From: Cyanobacterium stanieri LEGE 03274
GTDB lineage: Bacteria; Cyanobacteriota; Cyanobacteriia; Cyanobacteriales; Cyanobacteriaceae
Direction: 5' to 3'
Length of the DNA stretch: 64,000 nucleotides
Assembly (NCBI RefSeq): GCF_015207825.1
Contig: NZ_JADEWC010000006.1
Coordinates: forward strand, 1 to 64,000
Numbering within the stretch: the first letter of the stretch is position 1; every line of letters begins with the position of its first letter. The notes under the pieces are model-generated. The model searched no databases. It was not told the DNA's origin and saw nothing but the letters and a program-made list of their open reading frames with translations. The translations under genes and the position numbers were made by a program. Of the stretch, positions 1-7,509 are shown piece after piece.

Positions 1-348
1 GGGAAATGGTAGGGGGGTAATAATTTCGAGGGTGGGGCGATCGCCCTTCCAATTTTCGATACTATTGTCAATTATCTTACTAAGATTTTCCACAGGATTT
101 CCTACAATAACAACGCTATTTTCGGCTTCTGGATCTTTTAACCACTTTTCTAGGGTAGGGGCGATCGCCCCTTGAACACTTTCCTGATAAGCTATGGGAC
201 AATCCAACGATTCTATATACTCTTTAATATCAATCTTTAAAAATTGAGGAAGTTCCAATAAATCATCTTCATTTTGATTAATGGTTTGAGTTTTTATAAA
301 TAAAGATCTAACCTTATTATTAATATTCTTTAACCAAGACTGAGCCAT
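1..348 (-). CDS. Hypothetical protein, N-terminal part (runs off the window)
   Basis: An open frame reads leftward from an ATG at 348 and leaves the window at base 1, so only the first 116 residues are seen. It begins MAQSWLKNINNKVRSLF and contains a segment SVVIVGNPVENLSKIID. There is no signal peptide and no membrane helix in the visible part. I do not recognise the family and propose no function. Two HIP1-containing stretches lie inside the frame (around 37-52 and 157-172), which is normal for genes of this genome. It is divergent from the ABC permease at 446, with about 97 bases between the two starts that must hold both promoters. Confidence 0.6.
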   Translation of the reverse strand, partial: MAQSWLKNINNKVRSLFIKTQTINQNEDDLLELPQFLKIDIKEYIESLDCPIAYQESVQGAIAPTLEKWLKDPEAENSVVIVGNPVENLSKIIDNSIENWKGDRPTLEIITPLPFP

Positions 349-445
349 TAATTTTTCTCGCAATTTTTTGATTAAATAATAATACAAAAGATAAAAATAT
401 TATCATCATTTCCCATTCCCCGCCCTAAATATCTTAAATTAATGT

Positions 446-1471
446 ATGTCCCGTTCTAAATCTCTGCAATACTATATCATTGCCCGTATTTTATTAGCAC
501 CATTAATGCTATGGACTATCGTAACCATCGTTTTTTTACTATTAAGGGCTACCCCCGGAGATCCTGCCGATGCTATTTTAGGAGGTAGAGCGCCAGAATC
601 CGCAAAACAAGCCCTCCGGGAACAAATGGGTTTAGATAAGCCCCTTTTTATCCAATATATTAGTTATTTAGGGCAATTATTACGGCTTGATTTAGGATCT
701 TCTATTACTAGCCGTGGTTTAGAAGTAAAAGAAGTTATCAGTCAATACTTTCCCGCCACCCTTGAATTATCCTTCTTTGCCATGGTAGTGGCGATCGCCC
801 TTGGAGTAACCATCGGACTCATCTCGGCCTCCAAACCAAACACCATATATGATGTAGCAGGGAGACTATTTGGCATCATCACCTACGCCCTACCCCTATT
901 TTGGATGGGCATGGTAATGCAGATTATTTTTTCCGTGCAACTAGGATGGTTTCCCCTCGGCACTCGTTTTCCCATTGCCACCGCCACCCCTAGCCACATC
1001 ACGGGCTTATATGTCTTAGATAGCCTTTTAACCCTCAACCCGGGGCAACTACTCACCGCCCTTCACTACCTCGCCCTGCCCTCCGTTACCCTCGGTATTT
1101 TAATTAGCGGTATTTTTGAAAGAATAGTTAGGGTAAATCTCAAAAAAACCCTTCAATCTGATTATGTAGAAGCCGCTAGGGCAAGGGGAATACCAGAAAG
1201 ACAAATCCTTTTTGCCCACGCCCTCAAAAACGCCCTTATTCCCGTTATTACCGTCATGGGTTTAACCTTTGCATCCCTCCTAGGAGGCGCTGTTTTAACG
1301 GAAGTGACTTTCTCTTGGCCAGGCCTTGGTAATAGACTATATGAAGCCATATCCCAAAGAGATTATCCCACCGTACAAGGAATTATGGTTTTTTTCGGTG
1401 CGATCGTTGTTATTGCCAGTATCACCATTGACATTGTAAATGCTTATATTGATCCTCGCATCCGTTATTAG
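446..1471 (+). CDS. ABC transporter permease, DppB/peptide-nickel type
   Basis: An inner-membrane permease of the dipeptide/oligopeptide/nickel ABC family, 341 aa, the usual length for DppB-like subunits. The N-terminal helix is followed by the family motif LLRATPGDPADAILGG (about residues 32-47). The cytoplasmic EAA loop that contacts the ATPase is EAARARGIPERQI (about 240-252). The C-terminus ends in DPRIRY, as in most DppB proteins. About six hydrophobic segments are visible. No partner permease, ATPase or binding protein is beside it, so its substrate cannot be told. The stop codon TAG is shared with the first base of a repeat element at 1471-1792; before that insertion the frame would have ended in TAA at the same residue. 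Confidence 0.9.
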   Translation: MSRSKSLQYYIIARILLAPLMLWTIVTIVFLLLRATPGDPADAILGGRAPESAKQALREQMGLDKPLFIQYISYLGQLLRLDLGSSITSRGLEVKEVISQYFPATLELSFFAMVVAIALGVTIGLISASKPNTIYDVAGRLFGIITYALPLFWMGMVMQIIFSVQLGWFPLGTRFPIATATPSHITGLYVLDSLLTLNPGQLLTALHYLALPSVTLGILISGIFERIVRVNLKKTLQSDYVEAARARGIPERQILFAHALKNALIPVITVMGLTFASLLGGAVLTEVTFSWPGLGNRLYEAISQRDYPTVQGIMVFFGAIVVIASITIDIVNAYIDPRIRY

Positions 1472-1792
1472 GGCTTAATGAATAAAAGTATGATTTATAG
1501 TTTAGTTAGGGAATAGGCAACGGACAATGGTAAAAAAAGTTTTAATACTTAATATTTGGCGTAATATCAAGTCCACTTGATAACTTACCAATTAGCAATA
1601 TCTTATACTAAATCCTGTGTCAATAATATACTAATTAAGGCAGGGAACGGGGAACGGGGAACAGGCAAAAGATATTAATTGTTAATTGTTTACACGGTGG
1701 GGCAACTGCGAAAGTACAATTAATCTATTTACAACAAATTATCCGAACTTTATATAATTCAATAATATTTTATATTCAAAATTAACAACGCC
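1471..1792 (+). mobile_element. MITE-like element A, copy 1, flanked by 8-bp direct repeats
   Basis: The left end GGGCTTAATGAATAAAAGTA (from 1471) and the right end ...AATTAACAACGCC (to 1792) match the two ends of the copies at 6368-6489 and 58686-58813. The element is flanked by the direct repeat CGTTATTA at 1463-1470 and 1793-1800, which looks like a target-site duplication. It is about 320 bp, against about 125 bp for the other copies, because its middle carries other repeat material, including a piece of element B (about 1690-1749). No reading frame is inside. It fills most of the 376-base gap between the permease and the ArsA-like gene. Confidence 0.65.
1690..1749 (-). repeat. Fragment of double-hairpin repeat B nested in element A
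   Basis: On the minus strand this reads AAGTTCGGATAATTTGTTGT, then AAATAGATT, then GCAGTTGCCCCACCGTGTAA. It matches the left half of the element B copies at 27306-27439 and 51823-51980. It breaks off where the CCGTGTAA hairpin should close. Confidence 0.5.
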
Positions 1793-1809
1793 CGTTATTA
1801 ATATATGGA

Positions 1810-1826
1810 GGTGGGCAAAGCCCACC
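1810..1826. repeat. Gene-end hairpin repeat D (GGTGGGC AAA GCCCACC)
   Basis: A perfect 7-bp stem with a 3-base loop, 22 bases past the stop of the minus-strand ArsA-like gene. The same 17-nt unit with other loop bases occurs at 16785, 19581 and, with changes, 54295, each time just beyond a stop codon. No T-run follows, so it is not a textbook intrinsic terminator. Confidence 0.6.
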
Positions 1827-1847
1827 AATTTAACCTAAACCGATTTA

Positions 1848-3029
1848 TTAAGAAGGGCTAGAAAACTTAATTTTAAGATAATCTTCCTCAATTTTTGCCC
1901 CAGAAGGTTGTAAAGCCGCCAAGGCTTGGGGTAAAACTAAATTACGGCGATGATTACCAATTCTGACATTTAATTCATCTCCCGTCTTATTAAGTTTAAT
2001 TTGCTCCTTAGGAATACCAGGTAAATAAAGCTCTAAACTATAATTAGCGTCATCTTGAATTACCCTAATGGTATTTTCTGCATAATACACTTGACTAGGA
2101 TCTTCATCTTTATATAAAGTATCCTTCAAACGCTCTAATGCCTCTAAACCGCACATCTCCTCAGAAAACAAAGGAACTTCCTTCACAGGGAGAGGATGGA
2201 AATTATCATAAATTTCTTGTTTATAAACCGATTGATTTTCCTTCCATCTTTGGAAAAAAGGATCATCCACCTGATCAGGTATAATTCTATTAGCCACCAC
2301 CAAATCAGTGGAGACATTATAAAGACTCAAATAAGCATGGGCTCTCAAAGATTCTTTAATAACCATCCTCTCAGGATTAGTTACCAACCGCACAGATGTT
2401 TGGGTGTTATCGGTTAAAACCTTTTCTAAGGCTTCAATTTGTTGATAAAACTCATAGGGGGCATCCATTACCTCATTGGTGGGCAAAGAAAAACCCGTAA
2501 TGGGTTTAAAGAAAGGCTCAAAAAGAGGACGTAATGTAGCTGACATACTCTGTAGGGGTTTGTAAAACCTTCTCATGTACCATCCCCCCACTTCCGGAAG
2601 GCTAAGGAGTCTTAGGGCTGTACCCGTGGGCGCAGAATCGATAATTAAAACATCAAATTCCCCTTCGTCGTAGTGGCGTTTCATTCTCACCAAACCAAAA
2701 ATTTCATCCATCCCTGGTAAAATGGCTAATTCTTCGGCTTGTACACCATCTAGGCCCCTTGCTTGTAATACTTCGGTAATATATTTTTTTACTGCTCCCC
2801 AATTACCTTCTAATTCCATGAGAGCGTCTAATTCTGCACCCCAAAGATTTTCTTTAACTTTTTTGGGTTCATGACCTAATTCTAAATCAAAACTGTCCGC
2901 TAGGGAATGGGCTGGATCGGTACTTAACACTAGGGTTTTATGTCCTAATTCAGCGCACCTTAACCCTGTGGCGGCCGCAACGGAGGTTTTTCCGACTCCG
3001 CCTTTTCCTGTCATTAAAATTACTCGCAT
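1848..3029 (-). CDS. ArsA/GET3/TRC40-family ATPase with Hsp20-like C-terminal domain
   Basis: A soluble P-loop ATPase of the SIMIBI class, 393 aa. The deviant Walker A motif GKGGVGKT is at residues 8-15. The switch segment [10 protein letters not shown] (about 38-47) and the Walker B-like segment [17 protein letters not shown] follow, as in ArsA and eukaryotic GET3. The last 80 or so residues (from about 312) read as a small Hsp20/alpha-crystallin-like beta domain ([17 protein letters not shown], then DELNVRIG), an architecture known in cyanobacterial members. The arsenite-binding cysteines of true ArsA pumps are not apparent and no arsB is nearby. A role in delivering membrane proteins or in another client-loading process is more likely than arsenite export; that part is inference. 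Confidence 0.85.
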   Translation of the reverse strand: MRVILMTGKGGVGKTSVAAATGLRCAELGHKTLVLSTDPAHSLADSFDLELGHEPKKVKENLWGAELDALMELEGNWGAVKKYITEVLQARGLDGVQAEELAILPGMDEIFGLVRMKRHYDEGEFDVLIIDSAPTGTALRLLSLPEVGGWYMRRFYKPLQSMSATLRPLFEPFFKPITGFSLPTNEVMDAPYEFYQQIEALEKVLTDNTQTSVRLVTNPERMVIKESLRAHAYLSLYNVSTDLVVANRIIPDQVDDPFFQRWKENQSVYKQEIYDNFHPLPVKEVPLFSEEMCGLEALERLKDTLYKDEDPSQVYYAENTIRVIQDDANYSLELYLPGIPKEQIKLNKTGDELNVRIGNHRRNLVLPQALAALQPSGAKIEEDYLKIKFSSPS

Positions 3030-3235
3030 TTTTGATACTCAGTTATATTTTTATGGCTGAAGATATTATTATTTCTATTCTTTTAGAATATAACGTTTTG
3101 TAACGTAGTTGTGGGGTGTTTACCGAAATCCGTTCAATGCTAAAGTTAAAAATATAGATAAATATTCTCGAAAAACTAGATAAATATCAGCTCAAGTGAT
3201 TATCATTGACAATGGGATAATCATATTAACGCCGA

Positions 3236-3541
3236 ATGGACAATCAAGAAGTAAAATATCAGGATTTACAGGAAAAAATAGCATTGATTAATGAGCAAAT
3301 TACGGATTTAGCTCAAAGTTGCGATGGTGACTGTTTGAAAATACTGCACGTTTTAAGGGAGTTAGAGGCAACCCATCGCCATGTTAGTGATAGTTTTTTA
3401 AACCCTGCTTTGCCTACTAATCGTCATCGTCTTTATCTTTTGGTACGTCATATGGAGGAGGTGGGCGGATGGCCTTATATTCCACGAATGAGGTTAAAAA
3501 GTTTGTGTGAGAAGTTGTTACAGGAGGATGAGGAGGAATAG
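3236..3541 (+). CDS. Conserved hypothetical protein, 101 aa
   Basis: A small soluble protein starting MDNQEVKYQDLQEKIALIN and ending in an acidic tail (LLQEDEEE). It is mostly helical by eye, with an N-terminal heptad-like stretch and a His/Arg-rich middle (ELEATHRHVSDSF, RHRLYLLVRHMEEVGGWPYI). I do not recognise a named domain. It lies 71 bases ahead of the sugar kinase on the same strand and may share its transcript. Codon use resembles the neighbouring genes, so it is likely real. Confidence 0.65.
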   Translation: MDNQEVKYQDLQEKIALINEQITDLAQSCDGDCLKILHVLRELEATHRHVSDSFLNPALPTNRHRLYLLVRHMEEVGGWPYIPRMRLKSLCEKLLQEDEEE

Positions 3542-3612
3542 TTGCTGATAATGGTTTGGGACTATTGAATAATTTTTCATGGCATAATTAAACAGTTGCT
3601 TTTTTAGGTACT

Positions 3613-4857
3613 GTGGTGGATAGTTTTTATCTTGGCTTTGATTTTGGTACTTCGGGGGTAAGGGCTGTTACGGTGGATCAAAATCATCGGTTTGGAGATA
3701 TGATTAAAATAGAATCTTCTAATTATGATCATTGTTCCCATTGGTCTGAAGTATTATGGCAGATTTTGTCTCAGTTACCTCTTAATATAAGGCAAAATTT
3801 AAGGGCGATCGCCCTTTCAGGTACATCAAGCACTGTTTTATTATGTGATGAGATGGGGAAACCCCTCACCAATCCCCTTTGGTATCATGACAGTCGGGGA
3901 AAAGATACTCTCAAGTATCTAAGGGAGTTTGTACCCCAAAATCATCTTACCCTCAGCGCCACTTCTAGCCTCGCCAAACTTTATTGGTGGTATGGACAAT
4001 CTATTTTTAACCAAGCCCGTTATTTTCTTCATCAAGCAGACTATCTTGGTTTTTTATTACATGGTAAATTGGGCATCAGCGATTACCATAACGCCCTTAA
4101 GTTAGGTTATGACGTAGAAAATTTAATCTATCCCCCATGGTTGAAAAATCAACCTTTTTCCCATCTTTTACCCATGGTTAAACAGCCAGGAGAAACCGTG
4201 GCGACTATCACCGAAGACATTAGTAAAAAATTTAATATTAATCCTCGATGTGTGATTAAAACAGGTACAACCGATAGTATTGCCGCTTTTTTGGCTAGTG
4301 GTGTCACAACTCCAGGGGAGGGAGTAACTTCCCTAGGCTCAACCCTTGTGCTAAAACTCCTTAGTGAAACTAAAATTGATGATAGTCGTTATGGTATTTA
4401 TAGTCATCGTTTTGGTAACCTATGGTTAACTGGGGGGGCTTCTAATACGGGGGGGGCTGTGTTAAAACATTTTTTTTCATCTCAACAGTTGGAGGAATTA
4501 AGTGCTGATATTAATCCTAATAGTCTTGTTAATTATCATTATTATCCTTTAATTAATAAGGGCGATCGTTTTCCTATTAATAATCCTGAATTACCACCAA
4601 AATTAACTCCAAAACCTAATAATCCTACTCTTTTTTTACAAGGAATATTAGAAGGAATCGCAGAAATTGAACAAAAAGGCTATCAACTATTACAAGAATT
4701 AGGGGCTAATCATCTTACTAAAGTATATACAGCAGGGGGAGGTTCTGTTAATGAGAAATGGCAAGAAATAAGAGCCTTAAAATTAAATGTGCCTGTCACT
4801 AAATCGCCCTACTCAGAAGCCTGTTATGGAGTTGCTATCCTAGCAAAAGGAAATTAA
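3613..4857 (+). CDS. FGGY-family pentulose kinase, likely D-ribulose kinase type
   Basis: A cytoplasmic sugar kinase of the FGGY/actin-like ATPase fold, 414 aa. The N-terminal phosphate-1 motif is DFGTSGVRAV (residues 10-19). A second nucleotide-binding segment is CVIKTGTTDSIAAFLASG, and the adenosine motif is TAGGGSVNEKWQEI near the C-terminus. The short length and the motifs fit the cyanobacterial/plant group that contains Synechococcus SePSK and Arabidopsis AtXK-1, which act on D-ribulose; that assignment is from family knowledge. The start is GTG at 3613; a second GTG follows at once. No sugar isomerase or transporter is adjacent. Confidence 0.8.
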   Translation: MVDSFYLGFDFGTSGVRAVTVDQNHRFGDMIKIESSNYDHCSHWSEVLWQILSQLPLNIRQNLRAIALSGTSSTVLLCDEMGKPLTNPLWYHDSRGKDTLKYLREFVPQNHLTLSATSSLAKLYWWYGQSIFNQARYFLHQADYLGFLLHGKLGISDYHNALKLGYDVENLIYPPWLKNQPFSHLLPMVKQPGETVATITEDISKKFNINPRCVIKTGTTDSIAAFLASGVTTPGEGVTSLGSTLVLKLLSETKIDDSRYGIYSHRFGNLWLTGGASNTGGAVLKHFFSSQQLEELSADINPNSLVNYHYYPLINKGDRFPINNPELPPKLTPKPNNPTLFLQGILEGIAEIEQKGYQLLQELGANHLTKVYTAGGGSVNEKWQEIRALKLNVPVTKSPYSEACYGVAILAKGN

Positions 4858-4891
4858 TAAAAAGCAAAAAATAATCAATTAATAATAATTT

Positions 4892-5275
4892 TTATCTTAA
4901 AACAAACACTAATGTAGGGGCAAAAAATAAAAACATCATGCCTATTCCTAAAAAACCTCCTCGATAAATATTGAAGTCATATCCAATTCTTTTCCATGAA
5001 TAATGAAATATATATCTACCCAATAAAATATCAAAAACAACCATTAAAATTAACCACAATAAACCTACTAACAAACTATCAAAAATATTCATAGGTTTAA
5101 TCCAAGAAAATGTAAACCAAGTAATTAAAAAAATAAAAAAACAACCACTAACTATACCTATTTTTTTTGCTAAAGGTTCTCCTATTTTTCGGCTCACAAA
5201 TTTAACTCTGACAATACCTTGAATGGTTTCTATTATGGCAATTAAAATCCAAACAAGAACTATTCTTATAATCAT
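4892..5275 (-). CDS. Small integral membrane protein, 127 aa, unknown function
   Basis: Four hydrophobic segments are visible: residues about 3-22, 40-60, 68-88 and 108-126. Between the first two is a basic loop (RVKFVSRKIGEPLAKKIG), which suggests a cytoplasmic loop. No family is recognised. It is convergent with the sugar kinase, leaving 34 bases between the stops, and lies 64 bases downstream of the aspartoacylase-like gene on the same strand, so the two could be co-transcribed. Confidence 0.65.
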   Translation of the reverse strand: MIIRIVLVWILIAIIETIQGIVRVKFVSRKIGEPLAKKIGIVSGCFFIFLITWFTFSWIKPMNIFDSLLVGLLWLILMVVFDILLGRYIFHYSWKRIGYDFNIYRGGFLGIGMMFLFFAPTLVFVLR

Positions 5276-5339
5276 TTTTTTGAGAAAATATATTTATTAG
5301 CTATGCTAATTTGCCGATAGTTTCTGAATTAAGTATCAT

Positions 5340-6317
5340 CTATGTTTCTTCAGCAGAAGCCAGGTGAATGATAGCATCTCCCTGATTAACCAAGGGATTT
5401 TGTACATGACCGATTACTATACCGCTAAAAGGTGCTTTGATGGCAACACTTTTATTACCAAAGGGATCAGTAATTTTACCTAAAACCTGCTTTTTCCTCA
5501 CCTCTGCCCCTAATTCCGTTTCTAAAAGATAGATTCCGCTACTAGATGCCCTTATCCATTTGGATTTATGAACCATGATAGATTTTTTTTCGAGATCATG
5601 GTTATAGATATTGTACATTTTTAGGTAATTCATTACCCTTAAAATTCCTCTGACTCCTGTATCAATGGCTTTACCGTCAAATCTGAGCGCCTCTCCCCCT
5701 TCATATAACAAAATAGGAATACCTTTTTTACTAGCCGCTTGACGCAAAGAACCGTCCCTTGTGGTAGCATGAATCATCACTGGGGTATTAAAGGCGATCG
5801 CACATAGTCTTGTTTCCTCATCCTCAAGGTTAGCCCGAATTTGGGGTAAATTAACACGGTGAATGGCCGCCGTATGTAAATCAATACCATGGGTACAATT
5901 CGCCACCACCTCCCGCATAAAAAGTTCCGCCAAACGAGAAGCCAAAGAGCCAGATTCCGAACCAGGAAAAGAGCGATTCAAATCCCTTCTATCAGGCAAA
6001 TAGCGCGATTGTTCAATAAAACCAAACACATTGACAATAGGCACCGCAATAATACAACCCTTTAACCGCTCAGGATTAATTAACGAAACCACACGGCGGA
6101 TAATCTCCACCCCATTAATCTCATCTCCATGAATCGCCGCACTTAACCATAACCTTGCCCCATCCTCCTTACCATTAATCACCGTCACAGGCAAAGACAT
6201 CATTGTCTGAGTCGGCAACTTCGCCACGGGAATTTGTATCTGCTTCACCTGAGAAGGGGCAACTTCTTCCCCCGCAATTATTATTTTACTCACCAGATTA
6301 ATGCTTATAATGAACAA
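5340..6317 (-). CDS. Succinylglutamate desuccinylase/aspartoacylase-family zinc hydrolase
   Basis: An M14-type zinc amidohydrolase of the AstE/AspA group, 325 aa. Zinc ligands are seen as H63 and E66 in AIHGDEINGVEI and H148 in HGIDLHTA. The substrate-carboxylate motif RDLNRSFPG is at 111-119. The C-terminal third forms a beta-rich barrel (IKAPFSGIVIGHVQNPLVNQGD) resembling a lipoyl/biotinyl-like fold, common in this family. The real substrate is not known; relatives remove acyl groups from amino acids. No rimK is next to it, unlike many bacterial homologues. The first ten residues are hydrophobic, and a later Met at 39 is too far in to be the start. Confidence 0.8.
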   Translation of the reverse strand: MFIISINLVSKIIIAGEEVAPSQVKQIQIPVAKLPTQTMMSLPVTVINGKEDGARLWLSAAIHGDEINGVEIIRRVVSLINPERLKGCIIAVPIVNVFGFIEQSRYLPDRRDLNRSFPGSESGSLASRLAELFMREVVANCTHGIDLHTAAIHRVNLPQIRANLEDEETRLCAIAFNTPVMIHATTRDGSLRQAASKKGIPILLYEGGEALRFDGKAIDTGVRGILRVMNYLKMYNIYNHDLEKKSIMVHKSKWIRASSSGIYLLETELGAEVRKKQVLGKITDPFGNKSVAIKAPFSGIVIGHVQNPLVNQGDAIIHLASAEET

Positions 6318-6367
6318 CGTTGATTAATTGTGAGGCAAGGAATTTAAATTCCTTATTACCGTGAAAT

Positions 6368-6489
6368 GGCATTGCTGATTTTGAGCATGAAACATTATTG
6401 AATTACAGTAAATGTATAGTATTAAAACTATTATTACTATTGCCCATTGCCAAACTAAACCAAAAATCATACCTTAATTCACCAACGCC
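6368..6489 (-). mobile_element. MITE-like element A, copy 2
   Basis: 122 bp with terminal inverted repeats of about 23 bp: GGCATTGCTGATTTTGAGCA at 6368 and, on the other strand, GGCGTTGGTGAATTAAGGTA from 6489. Its inner part is nearly identical over more than 60 bases to the copy at 58686-58813 (shared core TACATTTACTGTAATTCAAT). It has no ORF. No target-site duplication is clear here. It occupies most of the space between the DUF4346-type gene and the aspartoacylase-like gene. Confidence 0.7.
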
Positions 6490-6509
6490 AAAAAAATAAT
6501 TAATAGGGC

Positions 6510-6890
6510 CTAATCTTGAATATAATCCTCTCCAGTTTTAAGAGCAATTTCCGCCCTGACAAACTCCCTACCTAAATAAGCAGCATGGTCAAACATACTA
6601 ACAGGAGGGGGACAACTTTCCTCAAAAAGTTTAATACAAATTTCCTTCGCCGTCGTCCCCGTAAATTTTGTCACCGCCTGACGAGGTTTAGCACCCTTAC
6701 AGGCTATCACCTCCCCCGTATCAGGATCAACAGCCAAACCCTGCTCATTAATCGCATTGCTGTAATGTTCTGCACAAATTAACTCTTTTTCTCGGTCAAT
6801 GGAAATGATAAAATATCCTTGGGGATCTAGCTCAATGAAACGATTAGACAATCTATTATCGGATTCAGTAAATTCTAATAATTTCGTCAT
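6510..6890 (-). CDS. DUF4346-type protein, 126 aa
   Basis: A small soluble protein, MTKLLEFTESDNRLSNRFIEL..., with the family-like segments LDPQGYFIISID and HAAYLGREFVRAEIALKTGEDYIQD at the C-terminus. I recognise it as the cyanobacterial DUF4346 type, which in archaea occurs fused to pterin-related proteins; the assignment is from memory of the C-terminal motif and is moderately sure. Two cysteines (about residues 34 and 63) and one near 86 are present, but no clear metal site. Element A copy 2 separates it from the downstream gene. Confidence 0.6.
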   Translation of the reverse strand: MTKLLEFTESDNRLSNRFIELDPQGYFIISIDREKELICAEHYSNAINEQGLAVDPDTGEVIACKGAKPRQAVTKFTGTTAKEICIKLFEESCPPPVSMFDHAAYLGREFVRAEIALKTGEDYIQD

Positions 6891-7108
6891 TAATACTTAA
6901 TTTTTAAAGCTCACAAGTTGTATTGACTACCCCTCCATTGTCGATCATTTTTCGATAAATTGTCAATTAGATTACAATTTGTATAAAACTAGATTTTCAT
7001 TGTCAGGTTAAGGAGTATGGGATGTGAGGGGTAAGGGTGATAATAGTTTAATTGTTCATTGTTCATATCTTTAAAATTCCTAAAACTTTTATCCCGAACT
7101 CAAGTTAT

Positions 7109-7432
7109 ATGAAAAATAATAACCCCGAAGAAAACCCAAATAAATTTTGGTTGTCACTATATTTAATGCCTGTAATTGGTCTTATTTTTGCCTTAATTAG
7201 CGTTCTTTCCTCCTCGGAATATAAAACTACTCAAATAAAAAAAATTAGCCGTTTATCTCTCAAGTTAGGAGGTGGATGGTTGATAATTTATAGTAGTTTA
7301 TGGTTGGGCAGTGTTTTAAGTAATGATTTATTTTCCCTTCGTTTAATGTATCTTAATGGGATGTTAACCACGGGTTATTTTCTATTATGTTTATTTTTTC
7401 TACTCAAATTGTGGGCTAGTAAAAAAGAATAA
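7109..7432 (+). CDS. Small membrane protein, 107 aa
   Basis: The protein starts MKNNNPEENPNKFWLSLYLM and has three hydrophobic segments (about residues 14-32, 53-70 and 79-102) and a positively charged C-terminus (KLWASKKE). I chose the ATG at 7109 rather than the upstream in-frame ATG at 7052. The extra 19 residues would be coded by repeat sequence (TTGTTCATTGTTCAT and the element end CCCGAACTCAAGTTA). No family is recognised. It precedes the ABC1 kinase gene by 77 bases on the same strand. Confidence 0.55.
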   Translation: MKNNNPEENPNKFWLSLYLMPVIGLIFALISVLSSSEYKTTQIKKISRLSLKLGGGWLIIYSSLWLGSVLSNDLFSLRLMYLNGMLTTGYFLLCLFFLLKLWASKKE

Positions 7433-7509
7433 AAAAAATATCAGATGATCTTGAGGTCAAATTGCTATATTAATGGAAAACAAATAGCTATTATCCCAAA
7501 AAATTATTT

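Noticed and set aside
1162-1350. Minus-strand frame inside the ABC permease, and many similar frames opposite other genes
   Set aside because: These are antisense shadows of strong coding sequence, with no family and no ribosome site.
7052-7108. N-terminal extension of the small membrane protein
   Set aside because: Coded by repeat words (TTGTTCATTGTTCAT) and an element B end; the ATG at 7109 gives a normal membrane protein.
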